Source: Paenibacillus tianmuensis (GTDB lineage: Bacteria > Bacillota > Bacilli > Paenibacillales > NBRC-103111). Taken from it: a stretch of DNA of 64,000 bases. Within the stretch, counting starts at the first letter, position 1. Every line of letters starts with the position of its first letter. Shown piece after piece: positions 16,138 through 25,066 of this stretch. The position numbers and the translations under genes are program-made. The DNA is taken from positions 1-64,000 of the forward strand of contig NZ_FMTT01000015.1 of NCBI RefSeq assembly GCF_900100345.1. Direction: 5' to 3'. The notes below the pieces were generated by a model. That model was not told the origin of the DNA and did no database searches. It saw only the letters and a program-made list of their open reading frames with translations.

Positions 16138-17241
16138 ATGTCTCATTGGAGAAAAAGCGTTCTGCTGGTACTCATCTTCGTGCTTTCGATCGGCATGATC
16201 GCTTGCGGCGCGAAACCGCAGGCTGCCGAGCAAGGCAGCAAGCCAGCGGATGGCGCGAACGCCCAAAGCAGCGCGGACAACCCGCTCGCGAATAAAAAGA
16301 TCGCGCTTATTATGCAAATCAACCTCGGCACCTTCTCCGCGCAGTATATTGAAGGCGTGAAGGAGCAGGTCGAGAAGCTCGGCGGCAAAGTAACCGTCAC
16401 TCCGGCCGACGGCGACCTTGCCAAGATGGCTTCGAACCTCGACGCCGCTATCAACCAGAAGGTCGACGGCATCTTGATTGACCACGGTACCGCGGCAGCG
16501 CTTGAAGCAGGCGTGAAGCGGGCGCTGGAGAAGAAAATCCCGGTCGTCGCCTTCGACACCGATCTGAAGGTTCCGGGCGTATCCGTGCTGGAGCAGGGCG
16601 ACGCCAAGATGGCCGAAATGACGCTGGACAAGCTGGCGAAAGACATCGGCGGCAAAGGCAATATTGTGAAAATCTGGGTTGCGGGCTTCGCCCCGATGGA
16701 ACGCCGTCAAGTCGTTTATAAGGAGTTCCAGGACAAAAACAAGGACATTAAGGAAATCGCCGCTTTCGGCGCCGCTTCGCAGAACACCGCTCTGGACACG
16801 CAAGCGCAAATGGAAGCGATTCTGAAGAAATACCCGAACAAAGGCGACATCGCCGCCGTATGGACTGCTTGGGACGAGTTTGCCAAAGGCGCCTCGCGGG
16901 CCATTCAGCAAGCGGGCCGCACGGAAATTAAAGTCTACGGCATCGATATGAGCGACGAGGACCTGCAAATGATTCAGGATCAAAAGAGCCCTTGGGTCGC
17001 TTCCGCCGCCGTCGATCCGAAAGATATCGGCCGCATTCAGGTTCGTTACCTGTACCAAAAGCTTCACGGCGACCAAACGCCGGATAAAGTCATTCTCGAC
17101 CCGATGTTCGTCTCCCGCGAGCAGCTGCCGCAGCAGCAGATCTCAACCGCTCAGCTGAGCGAGCACGTAAAAGGTTGGGGCAATAGCCAGCAAGGCTACA
17201 CCGATTGGCTGAAGAAAGCCGAGAAACCGGCGGCCAAGTAA
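16138..17241 (+). CDS. sugar ABC transporter substrate-binding lipoprotein (RbsB/type-1 PBP)
   Basis: 367 residues. A lipoprotein signal (MSHWRKSVLLVLIFVL, lipobox SIGMIAC) and an Ala/Ser/Gln-rich linker precede a type-1 periplasmic-binding-protein fold. That fold starts at KKIALIMQINLGTFSAQYIEG and is marked by VDGILIDHGTAAALEAGVKRAL and IPVVAFDTDL. These are the hallmarks of the ribose/galactose/AI-2 (CUT2) binding proteins. The protein would capture a pentose, hexose or related compound outside the membrane for the ATPase and permease encoded next. No metabolic gene is in the operon, so the substrate stays open. GGGGGAGG lies upstream of ATG 16138. Confidence 0.88.
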   Translation: MSHWRKSVLLVLIFVLSIGMIACGAKPQAAEQGSKPADGANAQSSADNPLANKKIALIMQINLGTFSAQYIEGVKEQVEKLGGKVTVTPADGDLAKMASNLDAAINQKVDGILIDHGTAAALEAGVKRALEKKIPVVAFDTDLKVPGVSVLEQGDAKMAEMTLDKLAKDIGGKGNIVKIWVAGFAPMERRQVVYKEFQDKNKDIKEIAAFGAASQNTALDTQAQMEAILKKYPNKGDIAAVWTAWDEFAKGASRAIQQAGRTEIKVYGIDMSDEDLQMIQDQKSPWVASAAVDPKDIGRIQVRYLYQKLHGDQTPDKVILDPMFVSREQLPQQQISTAQLSEHVKGWGNSQQGYTDWLKKAEKPAAK

Positions 17242-17256
17242 CCATCTGAATATCCC

Positions 17257-17286
17257 AATCCCACCTGCTGCAGAGCCGGTGGGATT
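17257..17286 (+). terminator. intra-operon hairpin after the binding-protein gene
   Basis: AATCCCACC pairs with GGTGGGATT, followed by TTCC. Such partial terminators commonly let binding-protein mRNA exceed that of the transporter genes downstream. Confidence 0.6.
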
Positions 17287-17315
17287 TTCCGTTGAAGGAG
17301 CGTGAGACTGTCCCG

Positions 17316-18821
17316 ATGACCACTTCCGCAGCTCGATTAGAAATGAAAGGCATATCCAAATCGTTCCCCGGCGTCCGGGCGCTGCATCAAGTCGATTTCG
17401 AGGTGCACGGCGGCGAAATTCATGCGCTGCTCGGCGCGAACGGAGCCGGAAAAAGTACGCTGATGAAGGTGCTGTCCGGCGCGTACAGGCCTGATGAGGG
17501 CAGCATCCAGATCGACGGGGCCGCGCTGTCGATCGGCGGTCCGCTCGACGCCATCCGCAGCGGCATCCAGTGCGTATATCAAGAGGTCGATACGGCGCTT
17601 GTTCCCAGACTGACCGTAGCGGAAAACATCATGCTGGACCGGCTCACCGCCGGGCGCGGCTGGATCGATTGGAGCGGTCTGCAGCAGGAAGCTTCCCGCG
17701 TGCTGGCCGACATCGGCTTGACCGGCCTGGACGTCCGGCAGCAGGCTGGAGAGCTGTCCATCGCGCAAAAGCAGCTGGTGCTGATCGGCCGGGCGCTGGC
17801 GCAAAAGGCGAAGTTTATCATTTTCGACGAGCCGACCGCCCCGCTCTCCGGTGAAGAGGCGGAGCAGCTCTTCCGCATCATGAACCGGCTGAAGGCCGAC
17901 GGCGTCGGCTGCATTTTCATCTCGCACCGGCTCGGCGAAGTGTTCCGCATCAGCGACCGGGTTACCGTCATGCGGGACGGGCAGCGCATCTCGACGAAAG
18001 CGGTGGCGAGCACGGACGCGCAAGCCGTCATCGAAGAGATGCTCGGCAAGCCGTTCGAGGAGGAGTTCCCGAAGGCGGAGGCCGCCATCGGCGAGCCGCT
18101 GCTCGAAGTGCGCGGCCTGACCAGCGGCACCAAGGTACGCGGCGTCGATCTGACGGTGCGCCGCGGCGAAATCGTCGGCGTCGTCGGACTGGTCGGCGCG
18201 GGCAAAACGGAGCTGTCGCGCCTTCTGTTCGGCGCCGACCCACTGGACGCGGGCGAGCTCTGGCTGCGCGGCCGCGCGCTGAAGCTCCGCGCCCCGGCCG
18301 ACGCCGTCCGCGCGGGACTTGCGCTCATCCCGGAGGAGCGGCGTAAGCAAGGCGTGCTCGTTGAGCTGTCGGTCAAGGCGAATCTTGCATTGACGCTCCT
18401 CGAACGGCTCAGCCGGCTCGGCTTCGTCAATCGCCGCAAGGAAACGGAGAATGCGGACGCCCGCATCTCCGAGCTCGGGATTCAGCCGCCAAACCGGGAG
18501 CAGCAGGTCAAATATTTGAGCGGCGGCAACCAGCAGAAGGTGGCGGTCGGCAAATGGCTGCCGACGGATGCCGAGGTATATTTGTTCGACGAACCGACCA
18601 AGGGCGTCGACGTCGGCGCCAAAAGCGATATTTTCCGCTTGATCGGACGACTCGCTCAAGAAGGAAAAGGCATCGTGTACTTATCGTGCGAAATCGCAGA
18701 AATTCTCGGCATTGCCGACCGGATTCTCGTCATGAGCTACGGACGAATCGTGAAAGAGCTGTCCCGTGACGAAGCGACGCAGGAGAAAATATTGTACTAT
18801 GCAAGCAGCGGGGAGGCATAA
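17316..18821 (+). CDS. sugar ABC transporter ATP-binding protein, double ATPase (RbsA/MglA type)
   Basis: 501 residues with two fused ABC domains. The first has Walker A GANGAGKST (about 40), signature LSIAQKQLVLIGRALAQ and Walker B FIIFDEPTAPLSGEE. The second has the degenerate GLVGAGKTE (about 290), signature LSGGNQQKVAVGKWL and VYLFDEPTKGVDVGAK. The arrangement is diagnostic for CUT2 importers. The start is less certain than most: ATG 17316 is used, but the GAAGGAG is 15 bases upstream, and a TTG at 17292 is in frame though it lies over that site. It is second in the binding protein-ATPase-permease operon. Confidence 0.9.
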   Translation: MTTSAARLEMKGISKSFPGVRALHQVDFEVHGGEIHALLGANGAGKSTLMKVLSGAYRPDEGSIQIDGAALSIGGPLDAIRSGIQCVYQEVDTALVPRLTVAENIMLDRLTAGRGWIDWSGLQQEASRVLADIGLTGLDVRQQAGELSIAQKQLVLIGRALAQKAKFIIFDEPTAPLSGEEAEQLFRIMNRLKADGVGCIFISHRLGEVFRISDRVTVMRDGQRISTKAVASTDAQAVIEEMLGKPFEEEFPKAEAAIGEPLLEVRGLTSGTKVRGVDLTVRRGEIVGVVGLVGAGKTELSRLLFGADPLDAGELWLRGRALKLRAPADAVRAGLALIPEERRKQGVLVELSVKANLALTLLERLSRLGFVNRRKETENADARISELGIQPPNREQQVKYLSGGNQQKVAVGKWLPTDAEVYLFDEPTKGVDVGAKSDIFRLIGRLAQEGKGIVYLSCEIAEILGIADRILVMSYGRIVKELSRDEATQEKILYYASSGEA

Positions 18822-18825
18822 ACAA

Positions 18826-19812
18826 GTGAAAGGCAAATGGCTGGATGTTTCTTATAAATACGGGGCCTTGTTCATTATCGCCGCCGTCATTGCAATTTTT
18901 TCTTTCGTCAACGAAAATTTCTTATCCTACGACAACATGGCGGACATTCTCCGCTCCATCTCGATTGTGACATTTATTGCGATCGGCGTGACCTTTTCGC
19001 AGATCGTCGACGGGTTCGATCTCTCGGTCGGCTCTACCGTTTCGCTGACGACGGTCGTCACGGCAACGATGATGGTCTGGTTCCAGTTCCCGCTTATCGT
19101 CGTACTCATTGTCCCGCTGCTGATCGGCATCGTCATCGGACTGCTGAATGCGCTCTTGATCGTCAAAGTTCGCATCCCGGACCTGCTGGCGACGTTGGCC
19201 GTCATGTACATCATCGGCGGCGTGCACAAAACGTATACCCAAGGCTTCTCGATCTATAACAACATGCAAATGACCGACGGAACGAAAGCGCCGGGCAAAT
19301 TCACCGAGACGTTCCTCTGGATCGGCCAAGGCAAGCTGCTCGGTATCCCGGTGCCTGTCGTGCTGATGATTATCGCCGTCGTCCTCGTCCACGTGTTTCT
19401 AACGTATACCCGCTGGGGCCGCCAAATGTACGTGACCGGCGGCAACCAAGAGGCCGCGCGCCTGTCCGGCATCGCCGTCAATCGCGTGCGCACGTTCGCT
19501 TACGTGCTGTCCGGCATCTTCGCTGCCATTGGCGGCATTCTGTTCGCCGCCCGCGTCGGCTCCGGCCAGATCGATGCCGGGGCGCCGCTGCTGATGGAGT
19601 CGGTCGCCGCCGTGTTCGTCGGCTTCTCCGTGCTCGGCGCAGGCAAGCCGAACGTGATCGGCACGTTTTTCGGCGCCGTCCTGATCGGCGTGCTGCTGAA
19701 CGGGCTGACGATGCTCAACCTGCCTTACTACGCCTTTGACATCATCAAAGGATCGGTGCTTGTCTTGGCTCTTTCCATTACGTTCATTCATTTGAACCGG
19801 CGACGCACCTAA
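18826..19812 (+). CDS. sugar ABC transporter permease (RbsC type)
   Basis: 328 residues, highly hydrophobic, about eight to ten membrane helices. The conserved CUT2 permease segment FSQIVDGFDLSVGSTVSLTT lies at about 60-80. TRWGRQMYVTGGNQEAARLSGI is the cytoplasmic loop that contacts the ATPase, followed by a C-terminal GAVLIGVLLNGLTML helix. The start is GTG 18826 with GGGAGG 9 bases upstream; it lies 4 bases after the ATPase stop. One permease gene implies a homodimer, as in RbsC. Substrate unknown (see the binding protein). Confidence 0.9.
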   Translation: MKGKWLDVSYKYGALFIIAAVIAIFSFVNENFLSYDNMADILRSISIVTFIAIGVTFSQIVDGFDLSVGSTVSLTTVVTATMMVWFQFPLIVVLIVPLLIGIVIGLLNALLIVKVRIPDLLATLAVMYIIGGVHKTYTQGFSIYNNMQMTDGTKAPGKFTETFLWIGQGKLLGIPVPVVLMIIAVVLVHVFLTYTRWGRQMYVTGGNQEAARLSGIAVNRVRTFAYVLSGIFAAIGGILFAARVGSGQIDAGAPLLMESVAAVFVGFSVLGAGKPNVIGTFFGAVLIGVLLNGLTMLNLPYYAFDIIKGSVLVLALSITFIHLNRRRT

Positions 19813-19836
19813 AGCTTGGTTCCGCGCCATAATGAA

Positions 19837-19860
19837 GAGGGGCACCCTTAGGCGCCCCTC
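19837..19860. terminator. weak hairpin after the sugar importer
   Basis: GAGGGGC pairs with GCCCCTC in the 112-base gap between convergent operons. No T-run, so termination is uncertain. Confidence 0.35.
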
Positions 19861-19923
19861 GGACATCATTCATTCTAAACTTCTCAGCAGCAACAAAGCT
19901 GCTTGCTAGAGGTCACTTTTCAC

Positions 19924-20874
19924 TTATTTCTTCTTCATTAATCCTTCGTAAATCGTTTTAATATTCCATTCCATCATCTGGATATACGTATCGCCGTCTT
20001 CGCCAGGCTTTCCGAGCGAATCGGTAAACACTTTTCCGACAATCGGCACGCCGGTTTCCCGTGAAACCATTTCCATACTGCGAGGATCGATGCTTGTCTC
20101 CAGAAAAAGAGCAGGAATTTTTTGCGCTCGGATCAGGTCAACAATGGCGCTGACTTGGTCCGGGGTCCCTTGATTTTCCGAGTTGATCTCCCAAATATAT
20201 CCCGCCTGGAAATCGTAAGCTTCGCTGAAGTATTTAAACGCTCCTTCACTTGTAACCAGAACCCTTTGCTCTTTCGGAATCATTTTTAATTGCTTTACGG
20301 CATTTTCATGAAGCGTGTTCAGCTTCTCGATATACGTTTTGGCGTTCTTCTCATAGGTTTCCTTGTGAGCCGGGTCGATCTTGATCAAGGCATCCCGTGC
20401 GTTTTCGACGTACTTGATTCCGTTTCGGACATCAAGCCAAGCATGGGGGTCTTCTTCGCTTTCTTTCCCTTTCGTGGTCAAATGCTTGGCAGCTACCCCA
20501 ACACTAAGGCAGAATACCGGAGCATCCTTCCCCGACTTACCTGCCGTCCGCATCAAGTTTGGAAACCACGAGTTTCCGGCTTCCAAATTTAGCCCGTTAT
20601 AGAAAACAGCGTCGGCATCGGTTGTTTTTTTTACATCGACAGGCAATGGATCATATTCATGGGGATTGGAGCCAATAGGAGCCAGACTATGGATCTCCAC
20701 ACGGTCGCCCCCTACATTTTTGACGATGTCGTATAAAATCGAGTAGGTCGTAATGACTTGCAGCTTATCATTGCCCGTTTTTTCCGGGGAAGCCGTGTTT
20801 TTTTGCGGAGCAGCGCAGGCAGCCAAGACGACAATGGCTAAAACTAAGACGAGAGCCAGATTCCACCTTTTCAT
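19924..20874 (-). CDS. mntA: manganese/metal ABC transporter substrate-binding lipoprotein
   Basis: 316 residues of the cluster 9 (ZnuA/PsaA/MntA) metal-binding family. Lipoprotein signal with lipobox VLAAC (about 16-20). The four expected metal ligands are visible: His in SNPHEYDPLP, His in EEDPHAWLDV, Glu in LFLETSIDP and Asp in VFTDSLGKPG. The His-His-Glu-Asp set and the absence of the long His-rich loop of zinc-specific ZnuA point to manganese (or iron). ENQGTPDQ is also typical of the Mn group. AAAGGAG lies before the ATG. It is third in a leftward ATPase-permease-binding protein operon that has an MntR-like site upstream. Confidence 0.87.
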   Translation of the reverse strand: MKRWNLALVLVLAIVVLAACAAPQKNTASPEKTGNDKLQVITTYSILYDIVKNVGGDRVEIHSLAPIGSNPHEYDPLPVDVKKTTDADAVFYNGLNLEAGNSWFPNLMRTAGKSGKDAPVFCLSVGVAAKHLTTKGKESEEDPHAWLDVRNGIKYVENARDALIKIDPAHKETYEKNAKTYIEKLNTLHENAVKQLKMIPKEQRVLVTSEGAFKYFSEAYDFQAGYIWEINSENQGTPDQVSAIVDLIRAQKIPALFLETSIDPRSMEMVSRETGVPIVGKVFTDSLGKPGEDGDTYIQMMEWNIKTIYEGLMKKK

Positions 20875-20885
20875 GACGATCTCCT

Positions 20886-21749
20886 TTAATTTGAATGTTG
20901 GGCCCGCTTTTGCCGCGCCCTTATTGACTTCCAGACAATCCCGTGCTTGCGGGAGAAAAGAAAAGCCAGCAAAAAGAACGCAGTTGCAACCATAACAATG
21001 GTGGCGCCGGACGCCAGATTATAAGAAAAACTGAAGTACAAGCCGACAATCGAAGATAGCGTGCCGAAGCCGGCAGCCAGATAAATCATGACCCACAGTC
21101 GGTCCGTTAATAGATAGGCCGTAGCCGCAGGGGTAATCAGCATGGCGACGACCAAAACAATGCCTACCGTTTGCAGGGAAGCGACAGTAACCAAGGTCAG
21201 CAAGGTCATGAGCAGATAGTGAATGAGCTTGTTCGGCAAACCGTAGGCGGCGGCCATCGTCGGGTCAAACGATGTCAGCAGCAGCTCTTTAAAGAAAGCA
21301 TACACAGCCAGAACAACAAACACCCCGATGCCGACCGTCACCCACATATCCGTTGGCCGGACCGCCAGCACGTTACCGAACAAAATATGATAAAGGTCGG
21401 TGCTGCTTTTCAGCATCGTGATCAAAATAATGCCTAATGCAAAAGCCGAGGTGAACAAAATCCCGATGGCCGTGTCGTTTTTGATTCTGCTGTTCTGGCT
21501 GACAAAGCCAATGCCAATCGCCGTGAGCACACCGGTGGCAACCGCACCGACGAAGAAATTAAACCCAAACGCGTAAGAGAGTGCGACTCCGGGCAACACC
21601 GCGTGAGAAATGGCGTCCCCCATCAGGGACATTCCCCGCAAAATAATAAAGCTTCCGATGACTCCGCATATGATTCCGACCACAACCGAGGTAAACAAAG
21701 CTTTTTGCAAAAACTCGTATTGTTGAATGGCTTCTATAAATTGCATCAT
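20886..21749 (-). CDS. manganese/metal ABC transporter permease
   Basis: 287-residue ABC-3 family permease with about eight to nine helices. Family landmarks are VVGIICGVIGSFIILRGMSLMGDAISHAVLPGV in the first third and LQTVGIVLVVAMLITPAATAYLL in the last third. It resembles both MntC and MntD of B. subtilis; only one permease gene is present, so a homodimer is likely. Two bases separate it from the ATPase gene, and 11 from the binding-protein gene. Confidence 0.88.
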   Translation of the reverse strand: MMQFIEAIQQYEFLQKALFTSVVVGIICGVIGSFIILRGMSLMGDAISHAVLPGVALSYAFGFNFFVGAVATGVLTAIGIGFVSQNSRIKNDTAIGILFTSAFALGIILITMLKSSTDLYHILFGNVLAVRPTDMWVTVGIGVFVVLAVYAFFKELLLTSFDPTMAAAYGLPNKLIHYLLMTLLTLVTVASLQTVGIVLVVAMLITPAATAYLLTDRLWVMIYLAAGFGTLSSIVGLYFSFSYNLASGATIVMVATAFFLLAFLFSRKHGIVWKSIRARQKRAQHSN

Positions 21750-21751
21750 AA

Positions 21752-22486
21752 CTATCCAACCTCTTCTAAAATGCGTAGTTGATGAGCGTAAGCTCTGGAC
21801 ATAACCTCTCGATTGAGAACCGTCTCGACATCGCCATACTTGATTAACTCTTTGTTCAACAAAAGAAGATGATCGAAGTAGGAGCTCGCTTTACTCAAAT
21901 CGTGATGCACAACAACGATGGTTTTGCCTTCCTGCTGCAGCTCCTTCAAGATGTGAATGATCGTTTCTTCGCTGGCCACGTCAATCCCGACAAAAGGCTC
22001 GTCTAGCAGCAGCAGCTCGGGCTGCTGAACCAACGCCCGCGCCAGAAACACGCGCTGCTGCTGCCCGCCCGATAATTCCCCGATCTGGCGTTCCCGGTAG
22101 GGTTCCAACCCGACCTTTTTCAGACATTCCAGCGCCAATGTTTTTTCCCTTTTCTTGGGCCTCTTGAACAGCCCGAGGCTTGGATAAGTCCCGATCAGGA
22201 CGGTATCCATCACCGTGATCGGAAATGTCCAATCGATGTTGCTTCGCTGCGGAACATAGGCAATCTTCTTTCTCATGTCCTCGGGCTCTTTTCCAAAAAA
22301 ACGAATCGTCCCGTTGTCTTTTGGGAGCAACCCGAGAAGAGCCTTAATCAAAGTAGATTTTCCAGCACCATTGGGACCAATGATTCCCACCATGCTTCCT
22401 TGTTCGATCGAAAACGTTACATCCCGTACAGCTTCATTGCCGTGATAAGAGACATGAAGATCTCTCACTGTAATAGCTTTTTCCAT
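21752..22486 (-). CDS. mntB: manganese/metal ABC transporter ATP-binding protein
   Basis: 244-residue ATPase. It shows Walker A GPNGAGKST (about 37-45), YVPQRSNIDWTFP (the Q-loop with the NIDWxFP phrase characteristic of Mn/Zn importer ATPases), signature [15 protein letters not shown], Walker B LLLLDEPFVGID and H-loop VVVHHDL. It is first in the operon, with GAGGTGAG 7 bases before the ATG and a candidate -10 (TATAAT, minus strand, 22514-22519). Symbol follows B. subtilis usage; substrate assignment rests on the binding protein and operator. Confidence 0.86.
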   Translation of the reverse strand: MEKAITVRDLHVSYHGNEAVRDVTFSIEQGSMVGIIGPNGAGKSTLIKALLGLLPKDNGTIRFFGKEPEDMRKKIAYVPQRSNIDWTFPITVMDTVLIGTYPSLGLFKRPKKREKTLALECLKKVGLEPYRERQIGELSGGQQQRVFLARALVQQPELLLLDEPFVGIDVASEETIIHILKELQQEGKTIVVVHHDLSKASSYFDHLLLLNKELIKYGDVETVLNREVMSRAYAHQLRILEEVG

Positions 22487-22603
22487 TTTGTCTCACCTCT
22501 CGAAGATTCCCAGATTATAGTGCTGAACACCATTGCGCGATATATCAAGTTTTTTAAATATCCACAAAATAATTTGTTCAGTCTAAATAATGTGCACCGA
22601 GTT

Positions 22604-22624
22604 AAAAAAGTTTCCCTAATACAA
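22604..22624 (-). promoter_or_regulatory. MntR-like operator of the metal importer
   Basis: On the minus strand the site reads TTGTATTAGGGAAACTT followed by TTTT. It closely resembles the B. subtilis MntR operators of mntH and mntA (GGGAAACT core) as I remember them. MntR represses manganese uptake when Mn(II) is plentiful. The exact promoter it overlaps is not clear. Confidence 0.6.
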
Positions 22625-22688
22625 CAAAAATAAACGATGTGTCCCGTTTTTGTCAATCTATTTTTTACAAAAGCTATTTTTTAACGAA

Positions 22689-22726
22689 AAAACGAGGAAC
22701 CACGCGATCTCTTGGTTCCTCGTTTT
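22689..22726. terminator. bidirectional terminator of the gln operon
   Basis: A 14-base perfect stem, AAAACGAGGAACCA with its complement, with A and T runs on both sides. Confidence 0.85.
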
Positions 22727-22776
22727 CAATTCCCGTTCATGCATTTTCCTCGATAGCATCACACCCTGCCTCGGTT

Positions 22777-23433
22777 CTACGCTTGCCGGACTTCCAGCCG
22801 CTTGGCCAGCAGCGACAACACATAGTTGACCACAAAATAGATCAGCGCTCCGGCTATAAAAACCGGGATGACCCAGTTTGAGTTTTTGGCGGCTACGATC
22901 TGCATATTGTGCATGAGCTCCGCAAGCACGATGACCGTCGCCAGCGACGTATCCTTGAGCAGCGAGATGAATTGGCTGACGAGCGGCGGCACCATCCGGC
23001 GCAGCGCCTGCGGCAAAATAATATGCCACAAAGCCTGAACGTAAGTGAGCCCCGACGAACGGGCCGCTTCCATCTGCCCCTTCTCGATCGACAGCAGGCC
23101 GCTGCGGACAATCTCGGCAATCATCGCCGCTTCGAACACGGTAAGCGCAGCGATGGCCGCGTACTCGGCATTTTGAAACATTTTCAGGCCGACCTCGGGC
23201 AGCGCAAAGCGCGTGAAAAAGATAATGAGCAGCAGCGGCAAATTGCGGATCATCTCCACGGCCACCGCCAGCGCCTGAGAAAGCACGGGAACGCGCGCAT
23301 ATCTGAGCGTGCCGACGAGAGCGCCAAGGATAAAGCTGAAAACGATCGAGAAAAAGGCCACTTTTAACGTCACATAAAGCCCCTGCATCAGAAACTTGAG
23401 ATTTTCCGGGGCATAAGCTCCAGCGAAGTCCAT
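22777..23433 (-). CDS. glnP: glutamine/polar amino acid ABC transporter permease
   Basis: 218-residue HisM/GlnP-type permease. It carries LKVAFFSIVFSFILGALVGT, the conserved VEMIRNLPLLLIIFFTRFALP and the EAA loop EAARSSGLTYVQALWHIILPQALRRMVPP, with its EAA---G pattern for ATPase contact. Five helices are predicted. It is last in the leftward glnQ-glnH-glnM-glnP operon, which has the same order as in B. subtilis. A GAGGAGGGAG site precedes ATG 23433. Glutamine is the likely substrate by synteny; glutamate or other polar amino acids are possible. Confidence 0.87.
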   Translation of the reverse strand: MDFAGAYAPENLKFLMQGLYVTLKVAFFSIVFSFILGALVGTLRYARVPVLSQALAVAVEMIRNLPLLLIIFFTRFALPEVGLKMFQNAEYAAIAALTVFEAAMIAEIVRSGLLSIEKGQMEAARSSGLTYVQALWHIILPQALRRMVPPLVSQFISLLKDTSLATVIVLAELMHNMQIVAAKNSNWVIPVFIAGALIYFVVNYVLSLLAKRLEVRQA

Positions 23434-23462
23434 GTCGCTTCTCCCTCCTCCTGCGCCAGTTG

Positions 23463-24122
23463 TTAGAACGCCATCCGTTTCTCCAAATACCGAACGCCGA
23501 AGCTTAATGGAACCGTCAGCGCAAGATAGAACAGTGCGATAAAAATATAGACGCTGAACGTGACGAACGTCTGCGTTGAGACGATATCGCCGAAGTACAT
23601 CAGGTCGAGACCGGCGACGACCCCAAGCACGGACGTATTTTTGACCAGATTCAAAAATTGGTTGCCGAGCGGCGGAACGACGATCTTGATCGCTTGGGGG
23701 AGCACCACGTGACGCATGGATTGCAGGTACGTGAGTCCTGACGAACGAGCCGCCTCCGTCTGCCCCTGCGGAACGGCCAGGATGCCCGCCCGGATCGCCT
23801 CCGCAATGAAGGCCGCCGTGTAGATCGATAGTGCGATCGTCCCCGACGTAAATCCGTCAAACGGCAGACCGAGCGTCGGGGCCGCCAAATAAATCAACAG
23901 AACGATCAGCAGCAGAGGAATGTTGCGGATAAATTCCACGTAGGCCGTGCCTAACCAGTTAAGCGGCTTCAGCGGAGCGATCCGAAATACGGCGATGACC
24001 GTTCCCAAAACAAAGCTAGCCAGCAGCGCAATCACGCTCGCTTTGACCGTATTGCCGAAGCCGAGCATGTAGGTATCCCAATGCTTGATCAAAATATCGA
24101 ACCGCAAGAGCTGGTCGTTCAT
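23463..24122 (-). CDS. glnM: glutamine/polar amino acid ABC transporter permease
   Basis: 219-residue permease and paralogue of the one that follows it. It has VEFIRNIPLLLIVLLIYLAAP and the EAA loop EAARSSGLTYLQSMRHVVLPQ, then VPPLGNQFLNLVKNTSVLG near the C-terminus. The two permeases probably form a heterodimer in the membrane. The gene lies between glnH (47 bases upstream) and glnP (29 bases downstream). Confidence 0.86.
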   Translation of the reverse strand: MNDQLLRFDILIKHWDTYMLGFGNTVKASVIALLASFVLGTVIAVFRIAPLKPLNWLGTAYVEFIRNIPLLLIVLLIYLAAPTLGLPFDGFTSGTIALSIYTAAFIAEAIRAGILAVPQGQTEAARSSGLTYLQSMRHVVLPQAIKIVVPPLGNQFLNLVKNTSVLGVVAGLDLMYFGDIVSTQTFVTFSVYIFIALFYLALTVPLSFGVRYLEKRMAF

Positions 24123-24169
24123 GTCCGGTTCAGCCTCCCTTCGGGCAACAAGGATGTAAGCTTAGCTTG

Positions 24170-25030
24170 TTATTTCGCCGGCTTTTCTCCGAACCATTGC
24201 TCATAGAGTTTGTCGTATTCGCCGTTCGCGTTCAACTCCTTCAGGAACTTGTTGATGTAAGCGACAAATTCACTGTCGCCCTTCCGGATCGCCATCCCGT
24301 ACGGCTCGTCGGTGAAGTTACCCCCGGCCAGTTGGAAGTTCGGGTCCTGCTTTACCATCCCGAGCAAAATCGCATTGTCCGTCGTCAGCGCATCTCCTTG
24401 ACCGGCCTTAAGCGCGGTGAACGCGTCCTGGTAATTGTCGAACTCCAGCACGGTCGCCTCCGGCGCTTTGGCCCGAATGTTGATCGCCGACGTGGAGCCT
24501 TTGACCGCCATTACCTTCGTGCTTTTCTTCAGATCGGCGATCGATTGAATCGCGCTGCCTTTCTTCACAAGCAGCGACTGGCCCGCTTTGAAATACACGT
24601 CCGTGAAATCAACCTGCTGCTTGCGCTCTTCGTTGATCGTCATCGTGGCGATAATGATATCGATTTCACCGTTTTGCAGCATCGGAATACGCGTTTTGGA
24701 GGTAACCTCCTTCAGCTCAACCTTCGTTTCGTCGCCCAAAATGCTTTTCGCCAGCCGCTTGGCGATATCGATATCGAAGCCTTCGACCTTGCCGGTGCCC
24801 GGATCCTTCAGCCCGAACAGCTTTGTATCATATTTGACCCCGGCTATAAGCTTGCCTCGTTTCTTAATGGCTTCCATCGTGGAAGCGGCCGCTTCCGGCT
24901 TCGCGGGCGTTCCGCCCCCGGCTCCCGCCTGCTCCGCCGGTTTGGCCCCGCAGCCTGCCATCATCGTCAGCATGAGCATCGAAGCGAGTGTTAAGGAAAA
25001 CAGCTTTTTCACTTTGAGCATTTTCACCAT
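24170..25030 (-). CDS. glnH: glutamine/polar amino acid ABC transporter substrate-binding lipoprotein
   Basis: 286 residues. Lipoprotein signal peptide with lipobox MMAGC (about 25-29), then a short Ala/Gly/Pro linker and a type-2 (HisJ/GlnH) binding fold. KRGKLIAGVKYDTKLFG, GFDIDIAKRLAKSILG, TRIPMLQNGEIDIIIATMTI and VDFTDVYFKAGQSLLVKK are the expected blocks around the ligand cleft, including the carboxylate-binding Arg (KTRIP). Its cleft-closing DALTTDNAILLG is also present. GAGAGGAG precedes the ATG by 7 bases. Confidence 0.9.
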   Translation of the reverse strand: MVKMLKVKKLFSLTLASMLMLTMMAGCGAKPAEQAGAGGGTPAKPEAAASTMEAIKKRGKLIAGVKYDTKLFGLKDPGTGKVEGFDIDIAKRLAKSILGDETKVELKEVTSKTRIPMLQNGEIDIIIATMTINEERKQQVDFTDVYFKAGQSLLVKKGSAIQSIADLKKSTKVMAVKGSTSAINIRAKAPEATVLEFDNYQDAFTALKAGQGDALTTDNAILLGMVKQDPNFQLAGGNFTDEPYGMAIRKGDSEFVAYINKFLKELNANGEYDKLYEQWFGEKPAK

Positions 25031-25066
25031 CCTATCTCCTCTCGAAATTGGAATTTGAAAATCAGA

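Noticed and set aside
17337-18659. Long minus-strand frame opposite the double ATPase gene
   Set aside because: Antisense shadow; low-complexity Arg/Asp/Ala composition and no start signal.
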